Source: Legionella sp. PATHC035 (GTDB lineage Bacteria > Pseudomonadota > Gammaproteobacteria > Legionellales > Legionellaceae). From it: a stretch of 64,000 nt of DNA. Positions 1 through 7,820 of this stretch are shown here, piece after piece. The stretch lies in the NCBI RefSeq assembly GCF_026191115.1, contig NZ_JAPHOT010000001.1, positions 2,713,001-2,777,000 of the forward strand, in the 5' to 3' direction. The notes under the pieces are model-generated. The model ran no database searches. It saw nothing but the letters and a program-made list of their open reading frames with translations, and had not been told where the DNA came from. The first letter of the stretch is position 1, and the number at the start of each line of letters is the position of its first letter. Made by a program: the position numbers and the translations under genes.

Positions 1-306
1 GCCACTGGCAACGCGTAAAAGATGTTTGATTCCCTGATGCCCTTTATGCATATAGATAAATGGGGAGAGTGAATCTGCAGGTAATTGGTGTTCTTGGGTA
101 AGCCAGTGGGTGATGATCTGTGGATCTTGAGTCTCACAATAAATTTCTGTGCGATTACAGGTAGATAGGATTGCGGCTTCACTGACCTCAGGGAGGCACA
201 ACAAACTATCGAGCACGGAATCCTGGGTAGCAGGAGATAATGCGACTTTTTCACGCACGTTTATTGGAGCAGTTTTATGATTTAGCCCGCAAGCAACAAA
301 CACCAT
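1..306 (-). CDS. hemA: Glutamyl-tRNA reductase, N-terminal part (cut by window edge)
   Basis: Reading the minus strand from an ATG at 304-306 gives a HemA N-terminus beginning MVFVACGLNHKTAP. About 50 residues in is the STCNRTE motif, which carries the catalytic cysteine that forms the thioester with the glutamyl group. HemA reduces glutamyl-tRNA(Glu) to glutamate-1-semialdehyde, the first committed step of C5-pathway tetrapyrrole synthesis, in the cytoplasm. Only the first 102 codons are present; the NADPH-binding and dimerisation domains lie beyond base 1. The gene is divergent from the small gene at 626. The family call is firm because both the N-terminus and the active-site motif are visible. 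Confidence 0.95.
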   Translation of the reverse strand, partial: MVFVACGLNHKTAPINVREKVALSPATQDSVLDSLLCLPEVSEAAILSTCNRTEIYCETQDPQIITHWLTQEHQLPADSLSPFIYMHKGHQGIKHLLRVASG

Positions 307-625
307 AGAATATGAATTATTAGAATATGAATTATTGAGTTAATCGTGGGATTGTAAACGATTAGCCGTTAAATTTGTAGTGTACGCTGCCTTATTTCTT
401 TCTTCTGAGCCGCGAAATGGGATTCTGCGGCTGAGAAAAGTGCACTGATCATTGCAATTCCAGCAAATAGTCTCTACTTCATAGCCCAGGGAGGTAAAAC
501 CGGAGATCCTCGCTGCACTCAGGTTGATGAAAAAAAACTCCATGTAAAATTAAAGTACATCTTTATTCAGCCGCTAACAAGAGTAGAGGGTTTTATACAA
601 AATCCCAAGTTATGGGGAGTCGATC
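307..625. other. Intergenic region between divergent hemA and the 93-residue gene
   Basis: This 319-bp spacer must hold the promoters of two divergent genes. It contains two adjacent copies of GAATATGAATTATT near 307-334. A 67-codon minus-strand reading frame at 340-543 has no recognisable domain, so I do not call it a gene. No convincing terminator or operator was found. Confidence 0.5.
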
Positions 626-907
626 ATGGATATAATCCTGCAAGGTGCTCACAGTGGCGAAGAGGCTGCAGAAAGTTTGGCGCGTGTATTAGAATTATTT
701 AAAGAACGATATCATATCGCTGGATTTCGTGAAATTCATTTAACGGTTACTTTGGTTGATGAACAAGGCGATGATGTTGAATTAGTTGATAGTGAGTCGA
801 ATCAAGCGTATCGTGTTTTTGAAGTATATCGTAAAGGTTATGAATTAGGTGGTAGAAAAGGAACACCAGTACTCGAATTGATCGTAGATAACACTCGCCC
901 TCGGTGA
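626..907 (+). CDS. Conserved small protein of unknown function, 93 aa
   Basis: I do not recognise this family with confidence. The protein is small, acidic and soluble. It starts at an ATG 11 bases after a GGGGAG ribosome-binding site. It has an amphipathic helix at residues 10-30 (SGEEAAESLARVLELFKERY), followed by beta-strand-like segments and a charged tail ending NTRPR. There is no signal peptide or membrane segment. It ends 11 bases before the M50 protease gene, with an AAGGAG between them, so the two are probably co-transcribed. A role linked to the protease is only inferred from that spacing. Confidence 0.75.
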   Translation: MDIILQGAHSGEEAAESLARVLELFKERYHIAGFREIHLTVTLVDEQGDDVELVDSESNQAYRVFEVYRKGYELGGRKGTPVLELIVDNTRPR

Positions 908-918
908 AGGAGTAACTT

Positions 919-1983
919 ATGTTTTTGGCAATTATCGCCATCATTCTGACATTAATTTTAGTAGTCGGCATTCATGAGGGGGGGCATGCACTAGTAGCAC
1001 GCATTTTTTCAGTAAAAATCAAAAAAATTTCTATAGGTTTTGGTAAACCCTTATTACGCTGGCAAAGCCGCAGCGGTTGTGAATGGGTTTGGGCATTTTT
1101 TCCTTTAGGAGGGTATGTTCAATTAGAAAATACACGCATTAGCCCAGTGGAACCGGCACAATATCCTGAATGTTTTGATAAAAAACCTGTTTGGCAGCGT
1201 ATTCTCATTCTATTAGCTGGGGCTGCTGCAAATTTAATTGTTGCGTGGTTTGCTTTTGTTGTAGTGTACACAATTGGTTTGACGTACACTTTGCCTGAAA
1301 TCAAAGAAGTACTTCCTAAAAGTACCGCAGCCCAAGCAGGAATGCTCCCAGGCGATCAATTCATCTCCATTGATGGCAGAGCTACTCCAACTTGGAGTGA
1401 TGTGGGGATGCGCTTAGTGATTCTATGGGGGAAAAAAAATATTCCAGTCACTGTGAGTCGTGCGGATGGGAAAGAGTCAATCGTTGTGCTTGATTTAAGT
1501 CAAGAACACTTTCGTGGGGTAAAATTATCTTTATTGACTCAACTCGGGATTCAACCCAATCTGGCTGCGGCCAAAAGCACACTAAAGGCTGCATCACTCT
1601 TAGATGCGGTCCATCAAGCCAATCAGTTCATGGGGAATATGGTTTACTTTTTTATGATGACCTTAAAGCAATTATTTACTGGGGTGATCCCTTTTTCTGT
1701 GTTGTTAGGACCAATAGGCATCTTTGCAGCTTCGGTGTCCTCACTGATGCAAGGAACCATTGTATTTCTGTTATTTATAGCCAGCTTAAGCCTTGCCGTT
1801 GCTGTGATCAACCTGTTTCCTATCCCGGGCCTAGATGGAGGCTCAATTGTTTATGCAATTATTGAAAAAGTCCGCGGTAAAGCGGTCTCTGTGCCCATGG
1901 AGCTCTTATTGCATCGATTGGTTATTATTGTATTTTGTGTCCTCTTGGTGCACTTATTGATGAATGACCTGCAACGACTTTGA
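919..1983 (+). CDS. RseP-like M50 site-2 zinc metalloprotease
   Basis: This is an integral inner-membrane protease of the RseP/S2P class, which cleaves substrates inside the bilayer, often to release sigma factors from anti-sigma factors. The zinc-binding HEGGH lies in the first membrane helix (H19, E20, H23), and the second zinc motif, around L305-D306-G307, lies in a late helix (NLFPIPGLDGG). A single PDZ-like domain spans about residues 115-190, with the GDQFISIDG core. At 354 residues it is shorter than E. coli RseP (about 450 residues, two PDZ domains), so it is an RseP-like protein rather than the canonical orthologue. It follows the 93-residue gene at an 11-base gap. The substrate cannot be read from the sequence. 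Confidence 0.9.
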   Translation: MFLAIIAIILTLILVVGIHEGGHALVARIFSVKIKKISIGFGKPLLRWQSRSGCEWVWAFFPLGGYVQLENTRISPVEPAQYPECFDKKPVWQRILILLAGAAANLIVAWFAFVVVYTIGLTYTLPEIKEVLPKSTAAQAGMLPGDQFISIDGRATPTWSDVGMRLVILWGKKNIPVTVSRADGKESIVVLDLSQEHFRGVKLSLLTQLGIQPNLAAAKSTLKAASLLDAVHQANQFMGNMVYFFMMTLKQLFTGVIPFSVLLGPIGIFAASVSSLMQGTIVFLLFIASLSLAVAVINLFPIPGLDGGSIVYAIIEKVRGKAVSVPMELLLHRLVIIVFCVLLVHLLMNDLQRL

Positions 1984-2078
1984 TCCTAAATGTACAGCAA
2001 TTCCTGCACTCATAATGATTGCACAATGCAAGATTTCGAGGTATTATTGTGCAGTTTAGTTAAAAAAAGGACTCTTTT

Positions 2079-2471
2079 GTGAAAAATCAAATATCTACTT
2101 TTACCTCCAAATTTTTTGATTGTAACAATATTAAGAATATTATTGATAATGAAATCAAGAAGCTGGAACAAAATCAGCCGCCACAAAATGATACGATTCG
2201 AATTGTATTTTTGGGTAGAGGCCATCATATCAACAAGGGTGCATTTGCAGGCAGTTTAGAGCGTGCTCAAAAAGCAATCCAAGCTTCTGTAGATGAGGCG
2301 GTAGAAATGGTATTAACCTATCTAAAGGATGGAAATAACTTTGAAAACTTGGTTAACGAACACGCCATCCGGAACCTTATTTCTTCCTTCGATGCAATGG
2401 ATATTCCTCAGATGTTAGAGCTTTTTGAGATTGATGAGTCGACACTAACGAATCAGCTCGGTATGAAATAA
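2079..2471 (+). CDS. Unknown protein, first of a tandem paralogous pair
   Basis: A 130-residue protein of no recognised family, starting at GTG. Its second half closely resembles the gene at 2597. Both have DTIR, then a hydrophobic stretch, then G-x-FxGSLExAQxAIQ, and end with D-I-P-x-M-L followed by STLxxQxGMK as the exact C-terminus. The N-terminal 45 residues, rich in lysine and asparagine, are unrelated. There is no signal peptide or membrane segment. The shared C-terminal tail argues that both are real genes derived from one ancestor. Legionella genomes carry many small lineage-specific families and some are Dot/Icm substrates, but nothing here proves secretion. Confidence 0.75.
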   Translation: MKNQISTFTSKFFDCNNIKNIIDNEIKKLEQNQPPQNDTIRIVFLGRGHHINKGAFAGSLERAQKAIQASVDEAVEMVLTYLKDGNNFENLVNEHAIRNLISSFDAMDIPQMLELFEIDESTLTNQLGMK

Positions 2472-2596
2472 TCTATCGATATGCCTGAAAAAGGAGCAAA
2501 GAAAAGGAAAATTTGGTATCAGCACCATGATTTTCATTTCAAAGAGAGTTAGGCCGAAAAAATAAATTCCATCTCGATTGATGGCTCAATTTAGTT

Positions 2597-2965
2597 ATGA
2601 AAGGATGTTCCATGAAATCACAACTCTATAAAAATACCCCAAAAATAGAAAAATTATTTTCTACAGAAAAGTCGATAGAAGAAAATTCAATACAAGATGA
2701 TACGATTCGTTTTGCGTTAAGTAATACTTATTTATCCGTCGAGAAAGGTCAATTTGAAGGGAGCCTTGAGCTCGCTCAAGAAGCAATTCAGGATTTTTTA
2801 GATAAGAATGCGGCAACTTATACTGCATATGGACAAGGTTTTGGCCTTTTACAAATTAACGATACGACGCGCGATATTACTCCCTATGGAATTGATATTC
2901 CGATGATGTTGGCGTTTTGTGGGATTGACCCGTCAACACTGAGTACGCAAATGGGTATGAAATAA
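2597..2965 (+). CDS. Unknown protein, second of a tandem paralogous pair
   Basis: A 122-residue paralogue of the gene at 2079. The shared core is DDTIRFAL, then GQFEGSLELAQEAIQ, then IDIPMMLAF, and the terminal STLSTQMGMK. The central stretch (about residues 75-95) has diverged completely between the copies. Two ATG starts are possible, 2597 and 2612 (MKSQLYK). The second is preceded by AAAGGATG and may be the true one. The 125-bp spacer after the first copy has no clear promoter or terminator, so the pair may share a transcript. Function unknown. Confidence 0.75.
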   Translation: MKGCSMKSQLYKNTPKIEKLFSTEKSIEENSIQDDTIRFALSNTYLSVEKGQFEGSLELAQEAIQDFLDKNAATYTAYGQGFGLLQINDTTRDITPYGIDIPMMLAFCGIDPSTLSTQMGMK

Positions 2966-2984
2966 GGTCCTATCCTGGGCTGCC

Positions 2985-3110
2985 TGGCGACAGAAGACCA
3001 AGCGGCCAAAATATAATTTCCCTCCGCTATTGTGGATGCAACGAGGAGTCACGCAGGGTCGACACTGTTCTAAAACGAGGATACGCCTCGCTATCTCGAG
3101 ATGACGAGGT
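2985..3110. repeat. Degenerate copy of the family-B dispersed repeat
   Basis: The spacer between the paralogue pair and comF holds a decayed relative of the 80-100 bp repeats described at 18154 and 28751. It keeps the fragments TGCAACGAGGAGTCAC, GACACTGTTCTAAAACGAGGA and TCTCGAGATGACGAGG. Confidence is limited because the copy is poorly conserved. Confidence 0.4.
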
Positions 3111-3175
3111 CAATCAACCCTTGGCCTATGCCTCTGCCAGGAGTGGTAGGGGCGATTTCTTGATAGTTATAGTGT

Positions 3176-3880
3176 CTACAATTTACCTACGGTTCGTGCA
3201 CAACACCAAATATCCACCTTTTTCACCCCTGATTTTTTTAAAGTGAATGCCAGCTCATTCGCTGTGCTTCCTGTAGTTAAGAGATCATCAATAATCGCAA
3301 CATGCTGCCAAGGCAGTTTTTTACTTTTGAAGGCATGCCGTAAATTTTTTTGTCTTTGCTCTCCATCAAGGCTTGCTTGAGGTTCAGTATTGCGAATTTT
3401 TTGACAACTGGTGATATCGTAAGGTACTCCTAATTTTCTAGCCAACAAACGTACCAAAACTGCGGCCTGATTGAACCCACGTGCTTTAATGCGTTGTGGA
3501 TGCATAGGAACTGGAATGAAACACTGGGGTAGATTTTCAAGGTTTGGTAGCGAATTAACCATTAGATGACTTAAAAAAGAGCCTAGATAAAGCCCCTCAT
3601 GATATTTAAATTGATGCAAAAGACTGCGTAGCGGTTCTTCAAAAGTATAATTAATATAGGCCCGATCGAAGTGAGGTGTTTTTTTAATACAACGACCACA
3701 GATTTGCAGATGGGTATCCGCTAAAGGATAAGCACACCGTTCACACGCAGAGCCTAGATGAGGCATGAAGTCAATGCAAGGGGTACAAACGGCCATTTTA
3801 TTATTATGAAATTGATTACATAAAGTACATATTGAGTACAAGCGTAAACTTTGTGTTACACTCCATATTTTCTGGCGCAC
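3176..3880 (-). CDS. comF: ComF-family phosphoribosyltransferase-like competence protein
   Basis: This cytoplasmic protein of the ComF/GntX family acts in natural transformation, in handling incoming single-stranded DNA. It has an N-terminal four-cysteine zinc-ribbon-like region (CTLC, CTPC, CERC, CGRC). A type I phosphoribosyltransferase fold carries the PRPP-loop signature VAIIDDLLTTGST near residue 195. The length, 234 residues, is normal for the family. In L. pneumophila comF belongs to the competence regulon repressed by the RocC/RocR RNA system; I did not identify that site here. The gene is divergent from bioC, whose true start lies 36 bases beyond the comF start codon. Confidence 0.9.
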   Translation of the reverse strand: MRQKIWSVTQSLRLYSICTLCNQFHNNKMAVCTPCIDFMPHLGSACERCAYPLADTHLQICGRCIKKTPHFDRAYINYTFEEPLRSLLHQFKYHEGLYLGSFLSHLMVNSLPNLENLPQCFIPVPMHPQRIKARGFNQAAVLVRLLARKLGVPYDITSCQKIRNTEPQASLDGEQRQKNLRHAFKSKKLPWQHVAIIDDLLTTGSTANELAFTLKKSGVKKVDIWCCARTVGKL

Positions 3881-3916
3881 GAGTGTTGGATTCCTTTAAT
3901 TTTTCCTGGTTTTATA

Positions 3917-4774
3917 ATGGCTGTTATCTACGAAATTAGCAAGACATTCAATCAACATGCTTCTGAATATGAATTGGCTGCCAAAGTACAACAAGAAATT
4001 GGGGTGCGTTTATTAGAGCGTTTGCAGTATTTGAACATTAAGCCACAGCGTATCCTGGATCTTGGATGCGGACCTGGCTTTTTTACTTATGAATTGACTA
4101 AAATCTATCCGAAAGCACAGATCGTAGGTTTGGATTTAGCACAGTTTATGTTGATTCAGGCGCAAAAAAAACAAGGCTGGCTGCGAAAGTGGCCTCTAGT
4201 GGCTGCAGATATGCAAAATATGCCTTTTGTTACTGGTGCGTTTGATTTAATTTTTGCCAATCAAGTGATTCACTGGGGTAGTGCTTTGACACCTGTTTTT
4301 CGTGAATTGAATCGAGTCATGAAAGCGAATGGTTGTTTGATGTTCACTACTTTGGGGCCTGATACATTCAAAGAGTTGAAGCAGGCTTGGACGGGAGTCA
4401 ATCATTACGCGCATGTCAATGAATTTGCTGACATGCATGACGTGGGTGATTGTTTGATGGCAGAGCATTTTTTAGAACCAGTAATGGATATGGAATTATT
4501 ATCGGTGCATTATGAAACGTTGCCCAAGCTCTTACAGGCTTTGAAAGCTCAGGGAGTAAAAAACATTAATCCGAGAAGAAACCAAGGTCTAACCGGCAAA
4601 ACAGCTTGGCGACATTTTGAACAAAATTATGCCGCCCTGCAAACGGATAATGGAAAATATCCCCTGACTTATGAAGTAGTATACGGTCATGCCTGGAAAG
4701 GGGAGCAAAGAAAAACCGAACTTGGAATCGAAACCATGATTCCCATTTCCCAAATCGTTAGGCCAAAGAGATAA
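3917..4774 (+). CDS. bioC: Malonyl-ACP O-methyltransferase BioC
   Basis: BioC methylates malonyl-ACP with S-adenosylmethionine to start pimeloyl synthesis for biotin. The SAM-binding motif DLGCGPG is at residues 48-54. The family-typical block NQVIHW...FRELNRVMKANG is followed by FTTLGPDTFKEL. I chose the ATG at 3917 (MAVIYEISKTFNQHA) over the upstream in-frame codon at 3851, because the longer form would overlap comF and adds a non-conserved hydrophobic leader. The result is 285 residues, matching the family. No other biotin gene is adjacent; it stands alone between comF and ispA. Confidence 0.9.
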   Translation: MAVIYEISKTFNQHASEYELAAKVQQEIGVRLLERLQYLNIKPQRILDLGCGPGFFTYELTKIYPKAQIVGLDLAQFMLIQAQKKQGWLRKWPLVAADMQNMPFVTGAFDLIFANQVIHWGSALTPVFRELNRVMKANGCLMFTTLGPDTFKELKQAWTGVNHYAHVNEFADMHDVGDCLMAEHFLEPVMDMELLSVHYETLPKLLQALKAQGVKNINPRRNQGLTGKTAWRHFEQNYAALQTDNGKYPLTYEVVYGHAWKGEQRKTELGIETMIPISQIVRPKR

Positions 4775-4834
4775 ATACCTCGGGGTTTACTAGTGAATTG
4801 GATTTCCTTAATCAGAATTCGCAGTTGCACCAGG

Positions 4835-5722
4835 TTACTTGTGCAACCGACTCCGTTCTTGTAATTTCTTGGTTAAGTCAATCAAGGTAGATGCTTTTTG
4901 ATCAAATATTTTCAATGCATCCAGAGCGATTTGATAATGTTTGCTGATTTCGTCTTCTAATTTATTTTGAGTATAGAGCGCTGCAAAGGTGGTTTTTTGA
5001 TTCGCCAAATCGGAGGATCGCCCTTTGCCCAATACCTCAGCAGGTGCATAACGATCCAGATAATCATCTTGCATTTGAAAAACTATGCCCAGATGACTGG
5101 CATAAGTGCGTAAAGCGGTCTTATCGGTTTCAGAGACTGAAGCCTGGGCATTAAGCACCATTTCAATACACGCTAAAATAAGTCGTCCGGTTTTCAGATA
5201 GTGAATTTCTCTCAGTTGTTTTTCACTAATAGATGATTTGGATAACTCCGATAAATCCAAACTTTGCCCACTCACCATGCCACTAATGCCGCTGGCTTTA
5301 ACCAGCTCCAGCGTGATGGCAATCACTTGCTGGGGTTGCAGCAGAGGAGAGAGGCGGTTTAATAAGACTTCAATGGCTAAGGCTTGCATGCCATCACCAA
5401 CTAAAATGGCAGTTGCCTCATCAAAAGCCTTATGACAACTCGGTTTGCCCCGACGGAGATCGTCATTGTCCATAGCAGGGAGATCATCATGAATTAAAGA
5501 ATAGCAATGCGTTAATTCTATAGCCGCAGCAATTACATCCAGAATTTTTAGATCCAGATCAAGCAGGCTCCCGGTTAAATAGACCAGGATGGGGCGGATT
5601 CTCTTTCCGCCAGGGAACAGCGAGTAATTGATTGCAGAACGTATGGTTGCGGCAGGTACTGAAGATTCGTTAATGATTTGACTAAGAAACTCTTCATGCC
5701 TTTGTATGTAATTACTGATCAC
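4835..5722 (-). CDS. ispA: Farnesyl diphosphate synthase
   Basis: This short-chain trans-prenyl diphosphate synthase condenses IPP with DMAPP and then GPP to give FPP for quinone and undecaprenyl-phosphate synthesis. The first aspartate-rich motif [10 protein letters not shown] is at residues 79-88, with the RRGKP that follows it in this family. The second, DDYLD, is at 219-223. GGKRIRP (38-44) binds the IPP diphosphate. The length (295 aa) is normal. The start overlaps the end of xseB by 11 bases, so the two are translationally coupled, as in many gammaproteobacteria. There is no dxs downstream in this window. Confidence 0.95.
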   Translation of the reverse strand: MISNYIQRHEEFLSQIINESSVPAATIRSAINYSLFPGGKRIRPILVYLTGSLLDLDLKILDVIAAAIELTHCYSLIHDDLPAMDNDDLRRGKPSCHKAFDEATAILVGDGMQALAIEVLLNRLSPLLQPQQVIAITLELVKASGISGMVSGQSLDLSELSKSSISEKQLREIHYLKTGRLILACIEMVLNAQASVSETDKTALRTYASHLGIVFQMQDDYLDRYAPAEVLGKGRSSDLANQKTTFAALYTQNKLEDEISKHYQIALDALKIFDQKASTLIDLTKKLQERSRLHK

Positions 5723-5933
5723 TTAATTGTTCATCCGAGCGGGGTTCAGCAGAGGTTAATATTTCTATTTTTTGTTCGGCCTTGTGTAATACATCCTGAC
5801 ATCGTCTGGCCAGACTAATTCCTTTTTCAAATTGCTTGAGCGACTCTTCAAGAGAAAGCTCTCCTTTTTCGAGTTGCCTGACAATTTCCTCTAGCTCCAT
5901 GATCGATTGTTCAAAATGCATGTCCTGGCTCAT
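5712..5933 (-). CDS. xseB: Exodeoxyribonuclease VII small subunit
   Basis: A 73-residue protein with the XseB signature: [19 protein letters not shown], then [14 protein letters not shown], then a helical hairpin containing CQ. XseB forms a coiled-coil complex with XseA, giving exonuclease VII, which degrades single-stranded DNA from both ends. xseA is not in the window. It lies directly before ispA with an 11-base overlap, a widespread arrangement. Confidence 0.93.
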   Translation of the reverse strand: MSQDMHFEQSIMELEEIVRQLEKGELSLEESLKQFEKGISLARRCQDVLHKAEQKIEILTSAEPRSDEQLSDQ

Positions 5934-6240
5934 AGATTTTGTCCTGATTGTTCAAAATGTACTGATTATACTGAGTTGTTCTCAGGATTCAATGTACGTG
6001 AATCAATTTTAATGAAAATTGGATGTGGTCTGGGTGAAGACAAAGCTGTAATCCGGGTTCATTTCTGCGTCATGCATAATCACATCCCTGCCTACGTCCC
6101 GCGGACAAGCCGCGGGACGTAGGCAGAGCAGAACCGGGCCAGTTTTTTCAGGGGGCGTCGCAACATCCTGGCTACCTATTATAAAGATTCAATGTGATAA
6201 ATCGTGTATATTAGCGCCAACACTATTTGATGGAATAAGC
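5934..6240. other. Divergent promoter region between xseB and radA
   Basis: This 307-bp spacer separates divergent xseB and radA. It holds one long GC-rich perfect hairpin (6089-6125, listed separately). Short plus-strand reading frames here look spurious. A plausible radA promoter lies in the AT-rich stretch around 6190-6215, but no hexamers are clear enough to call. Confidence 0.5.
6089..6125. repeat. Perfect 16-bp inverted repeat, REP-like hairpin
   Basis: TGCCTACGTCCCGCGG at 6089-6104 is exactly reverse-complementary to 6110-6125, with a 5-base loop. The stem is much richer in GC than its surroundings. It is not followed by a T-run, so an intrinsic terminator is unlikely. It fits the palindromic repeat elements common in this genome's spacers. 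Confidence 0.85.
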
Positions 6241-7593
6241 ATGAAAACAAAAACCCAATTTGTATGCAGTCAATGTGCCGCGATTTCGAAACAATGGGCG
6301 GGACAATGTACCCATTGTGGCGCATGGAATTCGATTGCGGAGGAAGGTATCCCGGTGAATCGTAACTCACGCAGTGGGTCTTGGGTTAATCAACGCTCTG
6401 TCATTACTGCAGTCGAAGATGTCGTGATGGATAAAGAAGTACGGATGGATTGCGGTTTATCAGAACTTAACAGAGTTCTTGGCGGCGGTTTGGTATATGG
6501 TTCGGTGGTTCTTATCGGAGGGGATCCAGGTATTGGTAAGTCTACTTTGTTATTGCAAACCTTGGCTAATCTTTCCATGCAGGAAACTGTTTTATATGTC
6601 ACGGGTGAGGAATCCTTACAACAAGTCGCCATGCGGGCCAAACGTCTGGGATTACCTTTAGCGGGATTAAGGCTTTTAGCTGAAACACAGGTTGAATCGA
6701 TTATTGCACACGCACAAAAAGAAAATCCTAAAGTGATTGTGATTGATTCCATCCAAACTATTTTTACCGAGACGATTAGCTCTGCTCCAGGTGGAGTAAG
6801 CCAAGTACGGGAATCGGCAGCTCAATTAGTTCGTTTTGCTAAACTCACCCAGACCGCCGTGTTTTTAGTGGGGCATGTGACTAAAGAGGGTGCTTTAGCC
6901 GGACCACGTGTTTTAGAGCATATGGTAGACAGTGTTCTCTATTTTGAAGGTCAAAGCGACAGCCGTTTCAGAGTCATTCGCGCCATTAAAAATCGTTTTG
7001 GCGCAGTCAACGAATTGGGTGTATTTGCGATGACCGATAAAGGGTTAAAAGAAGTCGCTAATCCGTCGGCAATTTTTTTGTCGCGTCAGCCAGAACCTAC
7101 TTCCGGGAGTGCCGTGATGGTGACTTGGGAAGGATCACGCCCCATGTTAGTCGAGGTACAAGCTTTGGTTGATGAAGCGCATGGGCAACAATCGAAACGG
7201 GTGACTGTGGGGCTTGAATCCAATCGATTAGCCATTTTACTTGCTGTGCTCCATCGGCATGGAGGAATTGCTACTTACGATCAAGATATTTTCATCAATG
7301 TAGTCGGTGGTGTGAAAGTGACAGAAACTGGCTCAGATCTTGCATTATTAGCTGCGGTAGTATCCAGTTTGCGTAATCGGATTTTTGACAGGGAAACGAT
7401 AATTTTTGGTGAAGTGGGTCTTGCTGGTGAAATCAGACCCGTACAAAGTGGGCAGGAACGTTTAAAAGAAGCAGCAAAACATGGATTTAAACGAGCTATA
7501 GTTCCTTTTGCGAATGCGCCCAAGCAACAACACGATTCTTCAATGGTTATCGAACCGGTCAAATATTTACATGAAGTTTTGGAAAAAATGTAA
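6241..7593 (+). CDS. radA: DNA repair protein RadA
   Basis: RadA is a RecA-like hexameric helicase that promotes branch migration during recombinational repair and transformation. Visible domains in order: a C4 zinc finger (C9, C12, C23, C26), a RecA-type ATPase with Walker A GGDPGIGKS at residues 93-101, the RadA-specific KNRFG motif at 250-254, and a C-terminal Lon-protease-like domain (residues about 330-450) that lacks a catalytic role in this family. Length (450 aa) is normal. The start follows GGAATAAGC, a modest ribosome-binding site. Confidence 0.96.
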   Translation: MKTKTQFVCSQCAAISKQWAGQCTHCGAWNSIAEEGIPVNRNSRSGSWVNQRSVITAVEDVVMDKEVRMDCGLSELNRVLGGGLVYGSVVLIGGDPGIGKSTLLLQTLANLSMQETVLYVTGEESLQQVAMRAKRLGLPLAGLRLLAETQVESIIAHAQKENPKVIVIDSIQTIFTETISSAPGGVSQVRESAAQLVRFAKLTQTAVFLVGHVTKEGALAGPRVLEHMVDSVLYFEGQSDSRFRVIRAIKNRFGAVNELGVFAMTDKGLKEVANPSAIFLSRQPEPTSGSAVMVTWEGSRPMLVEVQALVDEAHGQQSKRVTVGLESNRLAILLAVLHRHGGIATYDQDIFINVVGGVKVTETGSDLALLAAVVSSLRNRIFDRETIIFGEVGLAGEIRPVQSGQERLKEAAKHGFKRAIVPFANAPKQQHDSSMVIEPVKYLHEVLEKM

Positions 7594-7635
7594 ATCCTAT
7601 GTGCCGCTGGTATTAAAGCAAAACCAATAATTCAC

Positions 7636-7718
7636 TGTCACTCCAAGCGCAACGACGGATCTTCCTGCTCTAGCACCACCTAGAAAGAGGAGAATTCTCG
7701 TTGGCACTCGGATGACGG
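7636..7718. repeat. Family-B dispersed palindromic repeat
   Basis: A diverged copy of the MITE-like element. The left end reads GTCACTCCAAGCGCAACGA and the right end TCGTTGGCACTCGGATGAC, roughly inverted, around an unrelated centre containing AGAAAGAGGAGAATTCTC. Compare the better-preserved copies at 18154 and 28751. Confidence 0.6.
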
Positions 7719-7820
7719 GGACATTCGTCGCACCAGGTTACGTAAGCAGTCTTCTTTGTAAACGTTTTAAGAGTTTAAGACACAGTCTTTATCGTATTGA
7801 AACAACACAACACAGGAGCA

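Noticed and set aside
340..543. Minus-strand 67-codon frame upstream of hemA
   Set aside because: No ribosome-binding site of quality, no recognisable domain, odd composition; it lies in a divergent promoter region.
3851..3916. Longer N-terminus for bioC
   Set aside because: It would overlap the divergent comF and adds a non-conserved hydrophobic leader; ATG 3917 gives the normal BioC start.
6110..6160. Hairpin plus TTTTTT near 6140 considered as terminator of xseB or a riboswitch
   Set aside because: The T-run is 14 bases beyond the stem and both neighbouring genes diverge from here.
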